From contig JACGCN010000001.1 in NCBI GenBank assembly GCA_014905825.1, positions 1,612,001 through 1,676,000 on the forward strand: a stretch of 64,000 bases of DNA. Reading direction: 5' to 3'. Source of the DNA: Lyophyllum atratum. Its lineage: Eukaryota > Basidiomycota > Agaricomycetes > Agaricales > Lyophyllaceae. How positions within the stretch are numbered: the stretch's first letter is position 1; each line of letters begins with the position of its first letter. This document shows, piece by piece, positions 10,184 through 19,605 of this stretch. The notes beneath the pieces were generated by a model. The model did no database searches. It was given only the letters and a program-made list of their open reading frames with translations, and had not been told where the DNA came from. The position numbers and the translations under genes are program-made.

Positions 10184-13100
10184 CTCGCGCTTCTCAATGG
10201 ATCGATACCGACGAGCTCGGCCGTCCGTATCTTCTAACGCCACGCGCACAGCTGGCGTCGCGACTCCATTGACTACCACCTGGTGGTTCTTGAAGTCCAG
10301 GATGACGTTATTGGCATGCATAAATGGTGTGCCAATAATTACATCATATCGGTCAAAGTTCGCCAGGTCCATGTACACTGGCCCTTTGAACCCTGCCGTT
10401 TCAATCTGCACTTCGGTACCGTAAATGACCGAAGCGCGGCTACCCGTTGTTCCTAGTTGCAGGATCATCGGGTTCTCCAATGGGTAAACTTTTATCTTCG
10501 ACACCTGCGCGAATGCAGGTGTCATACCAGTAGTAGAACTACCGGTATCCCATAACGTCCATGCCTCTTGTCCACCTACGTTGGTGTAGGTAGCCAGGCA
10601 TTCTTTGGTTTCCGCAGGGTAGATAGGACGTTGTATCTTATTCTTCCCTGCGTGTAATTGGACCTTTCGCATTCGAATGACCTTGTCTTTGTCATTCGTC
10701 TTCTTGTCTTTCGGCGGCGGTGCCTCCGAAATTCCAAAGACTCGATCCGAGATTTCCGGGTGTGACGCATCGCTATCGGTCGGCGATCCTTCCCAGATTC
10801 CGTGCATATGCTCAGAGTCTGACTCGTCGTAATCGTAGACTTCGACTTCAATCATATCGTCATCATGTTCGCCCAGTTCGGACTCAGGACGATCGACTTC
10901 ATCGTCTTCGGCATCTGCATCGTGCGCAGATTCCGAGTCGTCGTCACCCGACTCGCCTTCGGTTCCGTCTACAGCCGTTCGCATAGCGCGCATGTGTGCC
11001 CGCTGCTGCTTCTTCGGATCTGGACACTCCTTCGCGAAGTGACCAGTTCGTCCGCAGTTGAAACATTTAGATCCACCTGCGGTTTTCTGATGGCCTGGTT
11101 TATCCATCTTAGCCATCGGCTGATAGCCTGGCTTACTATCGTTGGACTTGTAAGGTGGTTTCGTGTCCACCTTATTATCCTTGCGATAATCGTCTCGCTT
11201 TTTGAACGGCGTTGGTCGACTAGATCGGAATAATCCTTTCTTGTAGTCGCCACGTCGTACAAAGGCTTTCCTAGGAGCACCTTCGCGATGCTCCTGACTT
11301 TCTCTGGAAGGCGCAGTGTACCGCTGTCGAGTTACACTAGCCGACTTGTCATAGTATTTAGCCGTCTTCTTAGCAGATTCATAGGCTTTAGCAAGCGCTA
11401 AGAATTCCTCGGCTGTGTTGACTTCAGGCGACAATCCTTCATCGAATAGATGATTGCGCATATCCGTCGACATTGCTGACACGAATCGGTCACAGAACAT
11501 CCAGTCCGTAACCTTAACGGCCATATTCTGTGAATGATCGACAAGGGTGTCGAACAAGTCTTGAACGTCGGCATGCTGTTTATATGAGACGGCGTTGAAC
11601 TCGTCACGCGCGTCTTGCATGGTCGACGGTAGGATAAATCGATCATATAGACCGAATATAACCTCTTCGAACTTCCACTCTTCTTGAGTTCGGTTGACAT
11701 GGATGACATGCCGCACGAACCATCGTTTGGCTTTGCCATCCAAGAACTCTAGTACCATGATTACACGTTCCTGTTCGAGGTCAGGACCGCCTAGTCTGGA
11801 TACTGCCATTAATAAGACCAGGCTGTGAAGCCAGGTCTCTAGCTCTTGGAACTTCGGACTGCCGGAATAAGTTCCAACCGATTTTGAATCGGTTCGTCGA
11901 GGCTTTAATCCTTCGGGTAGGTGTAGCCGTGTTCCCAAACGCATGAAGATCAATTTGCTGATGCGTTCATGAATGAGTGCGCGATAGCGCTCCTCATTCT
12001 GCTGTATCCCGTCCGCGATATCGGCGGTTCGCCTATTCGGTGCGGGCATCGAAAATCCCCTGCCATTGGCAGTTGATTGCGTGTATGCTGACGTCGATCG
12101 ACGGGGTTCAGCATACTCTTCTTGATGCACGGGAGCTATGCTTTGTCCGCGTGCTGACTTGTGGGTCTGCGTTCTGCTAGCCCACTGTCGCTTCATGTCG
12201 TCTATGGGCTGTCGCCCTTCGAACACGATTCCCTGGTCCGAATATATGGATTTCTGCCCATTTTTGATATCGGCGATTCGTAAGCGTTGATACGAAACTC
12301 GATCATCGAAAGTATCAGCGATAGGTACGCTATCGGGGAGTAGTTTCTCCGGTAAATGCGCCTTTCGCTTCTTTGGTGGGATTTGAATGACAGCGTCGCC
12401 GTCATTCTCATCCGAACTACTATACGATTCATATTTTAAATTGGCGATCGTCGGTGGTTCATACGACGAGTCGCTAGTTCGTGGTACGCGCGAGTCGATT
12501 GTCACCGAGTGGCGTACTCGCTTTTCACGTCGAGCTGCATGCTCGCGCCGTTTGTATTCGCTGGTGCTTTCATCAGGTCGGCGCGACTGATGCATGATCG
12601 ATACTGCGACAGCCCGTTCGTCTATGGGCTGTCTCATCTCTTGCGCTACGGCCTGTGGAGTCACTGGCTCCACCCGTTGCTTTCCTTTATCTAACGGACG
12701 GATAGTGGAGGGAGCAGGCGAATTTATTACTGATGATGCTATAGACGAAGTTCCCGTAGGGTACTTCTGCTTGTACAAGTAGATAACCCTAGGCAAGATT
12801 TCGAGCATCCTCTCGAAGTACTGCTCGCGAGTGCTGTTCGCGGGAGTCACCCCATGCTTCACGGATAGAAGCTTTTGGGCGCACTCCTGCAGTCGTTCCC
12901 TTCGGCGGATACTGTCCATGCCGATAGCCTGCCAAAAGGCGTCTAGCCTGCTCTGTTCGCGTTCGAGCTGCCTGTCGGCCTCGAGTACGTCGAACTCTCC
13001 ATCCGAGGACTCTAGGCCCAACGGGTCTGGAGTTAGAAAGCCATGGGAGGGTCGTGTACCCCCATGGTCGCCGTCGTCGCTCGAAAAGTTGCCGAAGGAG

Positions 13101-13498
13101 GGTCTGGTACCTCCTTGAGCTGGTCCTACTGATCCTAGTCGCATTGCCGGGCTGGCAATATTGACAGGAGGTAGACGTATTCTGCCTCCTGAACCACCGG
13201 CTTGAGAGGCGTCTGCTAGTTCCTGCGCTAGCGTTCGCCCTTGCGATGCTTGTCTTCGCATCGTTTCCAATGCCGGGTGCCTCGGCCGACTCGTTCCGGG
13301 ACGAGACGGTTGCGCTGAGGTCGTTGGCCTAGCCAACGACCCTTCTTCCGGACCCGTGTCTTCTTGTTTTAGTCGTGACGTTCGCAGTGGCCTCTCCGCT
13401 TCGAGTAGCGGAGGGGGCGTCACCGGCGTCGCACCCTGTTGCGTGGGTGTGGTTGTTGATGGACCTGTGGTCGGGTCGGGTTCCGGATTCGTCGCCAT
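10181..13498 (-). CDS. gag: A1 Gag-protease, 1105 aa
   Basis: ATG at 13498-13496, about 100 bases inside the 5' LTR. The N-terminal 480 residues are charged and low in complexity. A capsid-like region follows (about 540-720, with KFQELETWLHSLVLLMAV and LDGKAKRWFVRHVI). A CCHC zinc knuckle, CFNCGRTGHFAKEC, lies near residue 805. An acidic stretch is followed by a retropepsin-type protease with WTLWDTGSSTTG near residue 983 and DVIIGTPFMHANN near the end. The protease is thus upstream of the stop and made with Gag, while RT lies beyond the UGA. The product should form the particle and mature itself. Confidence 0.92.
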   Translation of the reverse strand: MATNPEPDPTTGPSTTTPTQQGATPVTPPPLLEAERPLRTSRLKQEDTGPEEGSLARPTTSAQPSRPGTSRPRHPALETMRRQASQGRTLAQELADASQAGGSGGRIRLPPVNIASPAMRLGSVGPAQGGTRPSFGNFSSDDGDHGGTRPSHGFLTPDPLGLESSDGEFDVLEADRQLEREQSRLDAFWQAIGMDSIRRRERLQECAQKLLSVKHGVTPANSTREQYFERMLEILPRVIYLYKQKYPTGTSSIASSVINSPAPSTIRPLDKGKQRVEPVTPQAVAQEMRQPIDERAVAVSIMHQSRRPDESTSEYKRREHAARREKRVRHSVTIDSRVPRTSDSSYEPPTIANLKYESYSSSDENDGDAVIQIPPKKRKAHLPEKLLPDSVPIADTFDDRVSYQRLRIADIKNGQKSIYSDQGIVFEGRQPIDDMKRQWASRTQTHKSARGQSIAPVHQEEYAEPRRSTSAYTQSTANGRGFSMPAPNRRTADIADGIQQNEERYRALIHERISKLIFMRLGTRLHLPEGLKPRRTDSKSVGTYSGSPKFQELETWLHSLVLLMAVSRLGGPDLEQERVIMVLEFLDGKAKRWFVRHVIHVNRTQEEWKFEEVIFGLYDRFILPSTMQDARDEFNAVSYKQHADVQDLFDTLVDHSQNMAVKVTDWMFCDRFVSAMSTDMRNHLFDEGLSPEVNTAEEFLALAKAYESAKKTAKYYDKSASVTRQRYTAPSRESQEHREGAPRKAFVRRGDYKKGLFRSSRPTPFKKRDDYRKDNKVDTKPPYKSNDSKPGYQPMAKMDKPGHQKTAGGSKCFNCGRTGHFAKECPDPKKQQRAHMRAMRTAVDGTEGESGDDDSESAHDADAEDDEVDRPESELGEHDDDMIEVEVYDYDESDSEHMHGIWEGSPTDSDASHPEISDRVFGISEAPPPKDKKTNDKDKVIRMRKVQLHAGKNKIQRPIYPAETKECLATYTNVGGQEAWTLWDTGSSTTGMTPAFAQVSKIKVYPLENPMILQLGTTGSRASVIYGTEVQIETAGFKGPVYMDLANFDRYDVIIGTPFMHANNVILDFKNHQVVVNGVATPAVRVALEDTDGRARRYRSIEKRE

Positions 13499-13596
13499 GT
13501 GGTCTCGTTGCTTCTTTGGGTGACGTGATGGTAAATCGCGTCGCGGGTTCGGCCGTAGGTCGCGTCGTAGCTTCTAAGCTGGATAGCTTAAAAAAA
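13499..13596 (-). other. A1 leader between 5' LTR and gag
   Basis: 98 bases hold the 5' leader. Immediately inside the LTR, minus strand, is TTTTTTAAGCTATCC, where a primer-binding site would lie. It does not look like a standard tRNA 3' end complement to me. The related element at 38.1 kb has the same T-run plus AAGCTA at its LTR edge. Confidence 0.6.
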
Positions 13597-13782
13597 TGTA
13601 GCGGGGCTACGGGGGGTCTTGCAGTTCACGCTACGTAAGCTTGACCAGTCTTGGTATTTGCTACGTATGCGTGAGGTTACAAGTGTCTGGTTTGTACATG
13701 TTTACTACAGGCCTGTTATAGACGACACCGAGGGTGTCGCCAAACAAGCCAAACAAAGCCCAGTAAGGGCGGGGCCCTTACA
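13597..13782 (-). repeat. A1 5' LTR (186 bp)
   Basis: Identical to 2258-2443, with TG..CA ends, and followed by the TCAAT target duplication (13783-13787). It should hold the promoter and polyadenylation signals. No strong TATA box is visible. Confidence 0.95.
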
Positions 13783-13787
13783 TCAAT

Positions 13788-14412
13788 TCATTTCTTTGCG
13801 TGGGGACACTCGAAGATTCTGTGGGGTGCTGAGTGACACTTTGGTCCTTTGCAGATGTGGGAGAAATAGCATGTTCCGTCCATGCGCGGGCAATTCCCTT
13901 CATTGAATCTGTTACAGATCTGCTTGGCTCCTTTTGGACGTGTGCTTCCCGATCCAGACCCCTTCTTGGATCCACTTCCTGAACTGGACTCGATTCCCGC
14001 TGGCATGATGATTGCACTGAATAATCGCGAGAAATCCGCTTGGTCGGTGAGTAGACAACTGTGTCCACCCCCGACTTCATCTCTGAATCCTGATAGCACG
14101 GTCAAGGAGGATAACTTGTCCGTGATGGTGGACTCTGAAGGCTGAGAAAAGACCATTGATATATTTAGCGTAGGTCTTGAGTTCCGGGGAAAGCGACCGC
14201 ATTCGCTTCGGAGTAGGCATCCCAGGCGGCGGCCCAATTGCTGCTCGTTTGAACCTTCCTGACTGGATCATTCCTACCGAGATGGATTTCAGTTCCTCCG
14301 ATACATCCAATGTTCTCTTTAGGAGCGAAAACATGATGGAGTGAACTGAGGACGACGTCAAGGTCGACGGCGTTGCCGCAGATGATATTGTCCCATTGCA
14401 TGACAGGAAAAC
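13788..14412 (-). pseudogene. DIRS ORF1, C-terminal part with zinc finger, frameshifted
   Basis: Three overlapping frames must be joined to follow the protein. The one from 14412 includes QWDNIICGNAVDLDVVLSSL. A middle frame gives YAKYINGLFSAF. The last frame (stop at 13788) has GGGHSCLLTDQADFSRLFSAI and a Cys/His cluster, CNRFNEGNCPRMDGTCYFSH then CKGPKCHSAP. This is the CCCH-type finger seen in the gag-like protein of fungal DIRS elements, as I recall the family. The two frameshifts mark it as dead. The segment is the continuation of 20430-21124, separated by element B. Confidence 0.65.
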
Positions 14413-14615
14413 TGAGAGCCTGACCCGGGGAGGGGGCCAAGGCTACACTAAACAGATCACGCACCAGAACAGAACCTTGATATATTTCGTATACGAGAGA
14501 CGAGTATCAGAGGAAGCCGTAGTGGTAGTTAGAGGTAAGGATGAGTAGAGTCCGCGTGTGGCCAGTTATGGCCACATATGCATAAACAACCGGATATGGT
14601 AACCGCAGGATTACA
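14413..14615 (-). repeat. Element B 3' LTR (203 bp)
   Basis: Begins TGAGAGCC and ends GATTACA on the plus strand. Holds one 7-bp hairpin, GTGGCCA/TGGCCAC. Followed internally by the C-run that is the polypurine tract on the minus strand. Confidence 0.9.
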
Positions 14616-14786
14616 CCCCCCCCCTGCCCTGAAAAAATACGCACATGTAGCACAGAATACCAAGCGGGGAAGGGAATGGGGACGTAGGTCAAAAAAAATA
14701 AAACTGCTCACGCGGGTGCATTAAAAACCCAGTGGGAAAAGCTACCGGCGGCAGGGACATGGAGAAGGATAACAGAACAAGTCGTC

Positions 14787-17741
14787 CTAACCGTTTCCTG
14801 CCAACCAGTCATCGAGTGCCTCGTTGTCGTCGAGGTCCGTACCGGAGAGCCAGCGATCATGCTCTTGACCGTAGCCCGCGTACCACATGAGATATTGGTA
14901 ACCTCGCCCGCGTCGTCGTTCGGCGATGATCTTCTCGACCAGCCATTCTTCTAAACCATTCTCAGTCAGTACTGGGGGAGGCTCCGCGAATTTGCGTGAT
15001 GGGAAAAGAACGTCGTCGTTCTCATGGAAGGGCAGCAGCTCAGAGGCGTGGAAGGTGTCATAAGTCTGTGGCGCATTCGGCATGCTGATGGTCACGTTCG
15101 AGGTCTCCTTGTGGATCCCAGTAATTTCGTAAGGCCCGTCATAGCGCGGCATAAATTTCGCCGCGCGGTTTTCGCCTTTTTGTTTAAACAGCTTGCGTCT
15201 ATTCTTCGTTGAGAGGCGCACGCGTTGGCCGACACGGAAGGGGAACTTAGTCGACCTTGACACGTTGGCCTGGGCCGCCTGTTGGATCTTGGCCTGCACC
15301 ATGTTATCCTGCGCGCTGCTTGTGTCAAGTGCGATTCGTTTCGCAATTTCATGCGCGTCTACCGCCTCCTTCGGGGCGGACGCAGAGGGAGCGACAAGAG
15401 GAGGGATTATTCTCGGACAACGCCCTGTTCGCAGGTAAAACAGGGAATAACCGGTGGATTTGTTCACCGTGTTCATGATATCGAAACGGACGCGTTTCAA
15501 TGCGCCCGACCACCCACGTTGGTTGCGGTCGACGTGATAACGCAGGCACTGGTTGATCGTTTTATTTGAGCGTTCGCTAGCGCCATCGGTCTGGGGGTGG
15601 AAAGCGGAGGACATCTTGACTTTCACGCCGATCAACTTGGTCAGATATCTCCAGAATTTGGACACGAATAATTTATCGCGGTCGCAAACGATGTTCAGGG
15701 GCAGGCCGTTTTCGCAATACCAGTTGTCAAAAAACAGCTCAGCGAGCCCGCGAGCGTTGAGATCGGTCCGGCAAGCAGCAATTTGAACGTCTGAATTCAG
15801 GCGGTCTGTCATGGTCAAGATGCAATTGAAACCGTTATCCTCCGGCAAGGGTCCGACGAAGTCAACAGCCACGGAGTCACACCGTGCGTCTGGGATGGGA
15901 AGCGGGTGCAAAGGCCCCATAGGAGCCAAGGTCGAGGCTTTAAAGAGTTGGCAGTCTCTGCAGGCTGGTATGTAACTGAGCTCGAGATCACGTCGCATTT
16001 TGGGCCAATAATACGCGTCCCGCAATGTCGTGTAGGACTTATCAAACCCAAAGTGACCAAGTGCGTCGTGTGCGGCTTGGAATATGGATTCGCGGATGTT
16101 ACCCACTCTAGGAATGATCAGGCGCGTACCCAAGAACCACAGCTCGTTTTCGAAACGAAGCAAGGGCATGCCAGGCGAAGCCGCTATCAAGTTCTTGCAC
16201 CAAGGGTCAGATTTGTATCCGGCCTTAATCTCAGCTAAGATAGACTTGTCGACAGAAATGGACAAGGAGGTTTGGGCAGGAGTCTTCAGAGCATTTACGC
16301 GATGGGCGAGTGAGAACGCGGAAGAGAAAGGCGCAGAGGAGGACACCGGCAGGATGGCATTGATGCAATGAGAAATCACGTCGTCGTCGTACATGCTGGA
16401 GAAATCGGGAGCGCCCGCAACAGCGTCAGAGGAGTCTTTAATGTCTTCAGGCAGACGGGAGAGAGCATCTGCTGCACAGTTGTCTTCCCCCTTGACGTAG
16501 ACAATTTTGAAATCGAATTGGGAGACGAACTCAACCCATCGCGACTGCCGGCGCGACAAGTCCTTCTGGTCGTGGAAATTCTCGAGTGTTTTGTGGTCCG
16601 TGAATACCACAAACTTTGTTCCGAATAGATCGGCCCGCCACTTTCGCAGCGCGCGTATGATTGCCAACATTTCCTTCTCGTGCACGGGGTAATTAAGCTC
16701 GGGCCCCTTGAAGGTCATGGAGTCAAACGCCACCGGTCTCGCCGTTTCCCAGGTGTCGCCGAAGGAAAGGATGGCGCCGGAGCGCTTGTTGCTAGCGTCG
16801 GTAGTGACGAAGATGGTCTTTGAGTCGTCGTCGTGATCGATTGTCGTCAGACAATCGCGACTGACCACGAGCTCTTTGATAGCGTCGAAGGCTTTTTGGT
16901 GGCGCGGCAGCCACGCTGGAAAAACCTTGTCGCAAGCAGGAGACGTCAATTCGTTGAGAATACTTGTGTGGTCCGCGAGTTTTGGCAAGAATATAGCGAG
17001 ATACCGGACAAGGCCGATATAGGCGCGGACGTCGGTAGCAGTTTTTGGTCGTGGCCATTGCAGGATACAGTCCACCTTCTTCCCATCGGCCTCAATGCCG
17101 GCGGCGGAGATGTGGTGACCCAAGAAATCGATGCTTGTGCAGTATAAATGTGTCTTCTTTGGGTTTACATAGAGATGCGCGGCTCGCAGTGCCTCCAGCA
17201 CCGCACGCACATTCGCATGGTGCTCTTCCAGGGTGTTTGACCAGATCACAATGTCGTCAAGGTAGACGTGACATATTTTCCCAATCAGGTGGCGAAGGGC
17301 AGCTGTCACCCTGCGTTGGTGTATGGCGGGCGCGTTACGCAAACCCATCGGCATGACGAGCCATTCGTATAAACTGAATGGAGTGCTGACGGCTGTCAGC
17401 GGTACATGGCCCGAGTGCATCGGGGTCTGGAAGAATGAGTTCGTCATGTCGATGGTTGCAAAGTATTTCCCTTTTGCACAGTCATGCAAAATGTCATCTA
17501 CGCGGGGAATGGGATGGTTGTCTGGAACAGTCGCGGCATTGAGCTGCCTATAGTCGTTCACCCACCTGGGAAGAACGGTGGGATCAGCTTTAGGGATTAT
17601 AAACGCGGGGGACGCGAATTGCGAAGAAGAAGGTTGAATTCGCCCCGCTTCAAGATGTTGCCCAATCAACGTCTTCCATGCCTCTCGGTACTTCCGAGGA
17701 CATTGGTAAGTACGTGTTTTAATTTCGTGATTTGCTGTTTT
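14787..17741 (-). CDS. pol: Element B Pol: RT, RNase H, integrase, chromodomain
   Basis: Open from the A-run at 17738-17743 to the stop at 14787. The TTG at 17669 is internal, because conserved residues (TRTYQCPRKYREAW) precede it. RT has ATIDMTNSFFQT and HVYLDDIVIWSN. RNase H has FVTTDASNKRSGAIL and FTDHKTLENF. Integrase has the zinc finger (HDALGHFGFD, CRDCQLF) and core motifs VAVDFVGPLPED, IVCDRDKLFV and TDGASERSNK. The C-terminus ends in a chromodomain-like segment (EEWLVEKIIAERR, YLMWYAGYGQEHDRW). It normally follows gag in one frame in this family, as I recall. Here it is one base out of phase with gag. Confidence 0.9.
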   Translation of the reverse strand, partial: KTANHEIKTRTYQCPRKYREAWKTLIGQHLEAGRIQPSSSQFASPAFIIPKADPTVLPRWVNDYRQLNAATVPDNHPIPRVDDILHDCAKGKYFATIDMTNSFFQTPMHSGHVPLTAVSTPFSLYEWLVMPMGLRNAPAIHQRRVTAALRHLIGKICHVYLDDIVIWSNTLEEHHANVRAVLEALRAAHLYVNPKKTHLYCTSIDFLGHHISAAGIEADGKKVDCILQWPRPKTATDVRAYIGLVRYLAIFLPKLADHTSILNELTSPACDKVFPAWLPRHQKAFDAIKELVVSRDCLTTIDHDDDSKTIFVTTDASNKRSGAILSFGDTWETARPVAFDSMTFKGPELNYPVHEKEMLAIIRALRKWRADLFGTKFVVFTDHKTLENFHDQKDLSRRQSRWVEFVSQFDFKIVYVKGEDNCAADALSRLPEDIKDSSDAVAGAPDFSSMYDDDVISHCINAILPVSSSAPFSSAFSLAHRVNALKTPAQTSLSISVDKSILAEIKAGYKSDPWCKNLIAASPGMPLLRFENELWFLGTRLIIPRVGNIRESIFQAAHDALGHFGFDKSYTTLRDAYYWPKMRRDLELSYIPACRDCQLFKASTLAPMGPLHPLPIPDARCDSVAVDFVGPLPEDNGFNCILTMTDRLNSDVQIAACRTDLNARGLAELFFDNWYCENGLPLNIVCDRDKLFVSKFWRYLTKLIGVKVKMSSAFHPQTDGASERSNKTINQCLRYHVDRNQRGWSGALKRVRFDIMNTVNKSTGYSLFYLRTGRCPRIIPPLVAPSASAPKEAVDAHEIAKRIALDTSSAQDNMVQAKIQQAAQANVSRSTKFPFRVGQRVRLSTKNRRKLFKQKGENRAAKFMPRYDGPYEITGIHKETSNVTISMPNAPQTYDTFHASELLPFHENDDVLFPSRKFAEPPPVLTENGLEEWLVEKIIAERRRGRGYQYLMWYAGYGQEHDRWLSGTDLDDNEALDDWLAGNG

Positions 17742-19605
17742 TTAAATGGATTTCTGCGAGAACATCGCGTGGTAATTCACGCGCATGGGGAATCGGCTCG
17801 AATATGTCCCTGAATTCCTCCTTGAATTTGCTCTCATGTTTCTTAAGTTCTTCCAGCGAGGATAGGTGGACAATTTTCTCGTGCACGGCGGCGGCCACAT
17901 TCATGTTCTCGGTTTCGATAAGCAGGCCGCTGCGTACAAGCTTGTGGAGACGCGATGCACACGCAGCCTTGAGCTCAACCAACATCGCACGGCGAAGATT
18001 CTTTACGTGTATCACTGTCTTTCTGAAAGGTGAAAATCTACGGGTAGCAACAGGTGGTTTCACAGGGGATGGGTTCAACAAGTTGTAGTTACAGCGCGTA
18101 TCGATAATGGTGCGATGGAAGTGATCGGAGACGATGTGGTTTGCATGAAGGAAAGGGAGGCCAAGTATAATCGGAGAACAGAGACTCGGTGCTATAATCG
18201 CTCGAACGGTTGTGGAAGTCCATGATTGATCTACTGAAGTGAGGGACAGTTTGCAGTATTCGGTAAGGGAAGTCGACTTTGAAGATGAATTTGATAATGC
18301 GACGCCGACGAGGAGAGGTTCATGCAGCAGGCGGCGTTGGAGTCCAAGATAATTCACTAGGTCTGCGTTAATGAGGACCAAGTGTGAGCCAGAGTCAATT
18401 AAAGACGAGACAGGAATGGGAACGTCGACGCTAGAGCCTGTGACAAGGCCCCGCCACACGTAGTGGGGCATGGAGATGGGAACATGACTCACGTCAGAAG
18501 CTCCGTCATCATCCCCTTCTGAGGAATCTGGCTCGATGTCCGAGGACGAAGATGCTTGGGGCATGATGACTGCAATGGACGGACCCGCAGTCGGCTGGTC
18601 CCAGTCGTGGACAGCTGCAACGGGTTTGCCTTGACGACGAGGGACGACGTTCGAAGCTCCAGAACCGGAAGCTCCCTGACGAGCCCTGGCGGCGTTGACG
18701 TCCGTGGCGGTCAAGTGTTTGTAGGTAGCGCTGTCAGGGAAATCGAATAAGCAGTTGCGAGGTTTACAAGCGACGAAGAAACGCCAACACTTCGTGCATC
18801 CGGAGTTAGCATGCAGAAGTTCGCGCTCATCCTCCTGAAGTGGTGGTAAGGGGACGAAGGACTTGTTTCCACGGGGGGCCGAAGCAGAAGTTGGCTTGTT
18901 GCGGGAAGGATAGGACGAGTTGTATGACGACGAGTTATAGGAACGGGAGTTGGAGACAAGGGTACGCTCGCGCTTGCTGGCACGAGCTGCAGCCTCCTCA
19001 GCTTCTTCGCGGACGCATTTAGTCTTCCCGTGACGCTTCTCGTCCAGCTTACGGATTTCGTGTAGCCACGCGTTGAACTCGATGATGTTCGCGATGTTCT
19101 TGTCATTGTACTTCCTTCGAAGCATGACGTCGAGATTGGCCTCGAGCAGGTTGCGAAGTGCGTTGGTCCTGGGGTCGAGGTATGATGTCGTTCCGAACAG
19201 GAATGTATTCATGGACTGGACGTGGGCCGACCAGTCCCAAAAGGACCAGAGTGCGGGGTCCAGCCTCAAGCTGCCGATCTCGCCACGAAGTTTGTTTCCC
19301 CAGTTAAGCGGGAGGTATTTCTGCTTCAACTCCGTGATGAACGTGGGGAAGGTCAGAGCGACGATGCGCTCGCGATCGCCGTCGTACCAGTTGCGGATAC
19401 GATTATCCCGAACACCCTGCATCGCTCGACGGACGCGGGTGTCCTCAGCAACGTCAGAAGTCTGGAAGAAATCGTTACAAGCCTGCTCGAACTCGCGAAT
19501 CACCCCGGGTGTCAGATCGCCTACATGCAGGCTCGGAAGTCGTTTATCTTTGATCTCGACTGAAGCGATCGGAACTGGTTTGACGGAGGTGGAGGTGTTA
19601 GACAT
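17719..19605 (-). CDS. gag: Element B Gag-protease, 628 aa
   Basis: ATG at 19605. The N-terminal half is capsid-like (REFEQACNDFFQTSD, RIRNWYDGDRERI, FWDWSAHVQSMNTFLF). A basic, S/R/N-rich linker follows, then a Cys cluster, SGCTKCWRFFVACKPRNC, in place of a classic CCHC knuckle. A retropepsin-like domain has SSLIDSGSHLVLINADL, with DSG instead of DTG, and IILGLPFLHANHIV. The C-terminal 100 residues are the linker to RT. The frame ends at 17719 just after the A6 run where pol would have to be entered. Confidence 0.88.
   Translation of the reverse strand: MSNTSTSVKPVPIASVEIKDKRLPSLHVGDLTPGVIREFEQACNDFFQTSDVAEDTRVRRAMQGVRDNRIRNWYDGDRERIVALTFPTFITELKQKYLPLNWGNKLRGEIGSLRLDPALWSFWDWSAHVQSMNTFLFGTTSYLDPRTNALRNLLEANLDVMLRRKYNDKNIANIIEFNAWLHEIRKLDEKRHGKTKCVREEAEEAAARASKRERTLVSNSRSYNSSSYNSSYPSRNKPTSASAPRGNKSFVPLPPLQEDERELLHANSGCTKCWRFFVACKPRNCLFDFPDSATYKHLTATDVNAARARQGASGSGASNVVPRRQGKPVAAVHDWDQPTAGPSIAVIMPQASSSSDIEPDSSEGDDDGASDVSHVPISMPHYVWRGLVTGSSVDVPIPVSSLIDSGSHLVLINADLVNYLGLQRRLLHEPLLVGVALSNSSSKSTSLTEYCKLSLTSVDQSWTSTTVRAIIAPSLCSPIILGLPFLHANHIVSDHFHRTIIDTRCNYNLLNPSPVKPPVATRRFSPFRKTVIHVKNLRRAMLVELKAACASRLHKLVRSGLLIETENMNVAAAVHEKIVHLSSLEELKKHESKFKEEFRDIFEPIPHARELPRDVLAEIHLKNSKSRN

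Larger units (their letters stand above)
2258..13782 (-). mobile_element. Ty3/gypsy chromovirus A1, full length, 11,525 bp, apparently intact
   Basis: Two 186-bp LTRs (2258-2443 and 13597-13782), identical by eye, flank the element, and TCAAT at 2253-2257 and 13783-13787 is the 5-bp target duplication. The order on the minus strand is 5' LTR, gag-protease, UGA, RT-RNase H-integrase-chromodomain, a third ORF, a 3' UTR, then the 3' LTR. All three frames are open at full length. Identical LTRs mean a recent insertion, and the uninterrupted frames make it a candidate autonomous copy. It sits in the older DIRS element. The LTRs are very short for an element this long. Family member A2 is at 25331-37616. 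Confidence 0.95.

Noticed and set aside
13619..13906. Plus-strand ORFs running through the family A LTRs (also at 25314 and 37453)
   Set aside because: They repeat only because the LTR repeats, start at TTG codons and extend into unrelated flanks. Not genes.
14413..14615. A 5-bp target duplication for element B
   Set aside because: The flanks do not match over five bases. A 4-bp duplication with one mismatch fits better and restores the host reading frame.
17735..17746. A AAA AAC heptamer at the end of element B gag as a -1 frameshift site
   Set aside because: The heptamer is in the correct phase for a -1 shift, but pol is in the +1 frame, and the -1 frame does not give the conserved pol residues.
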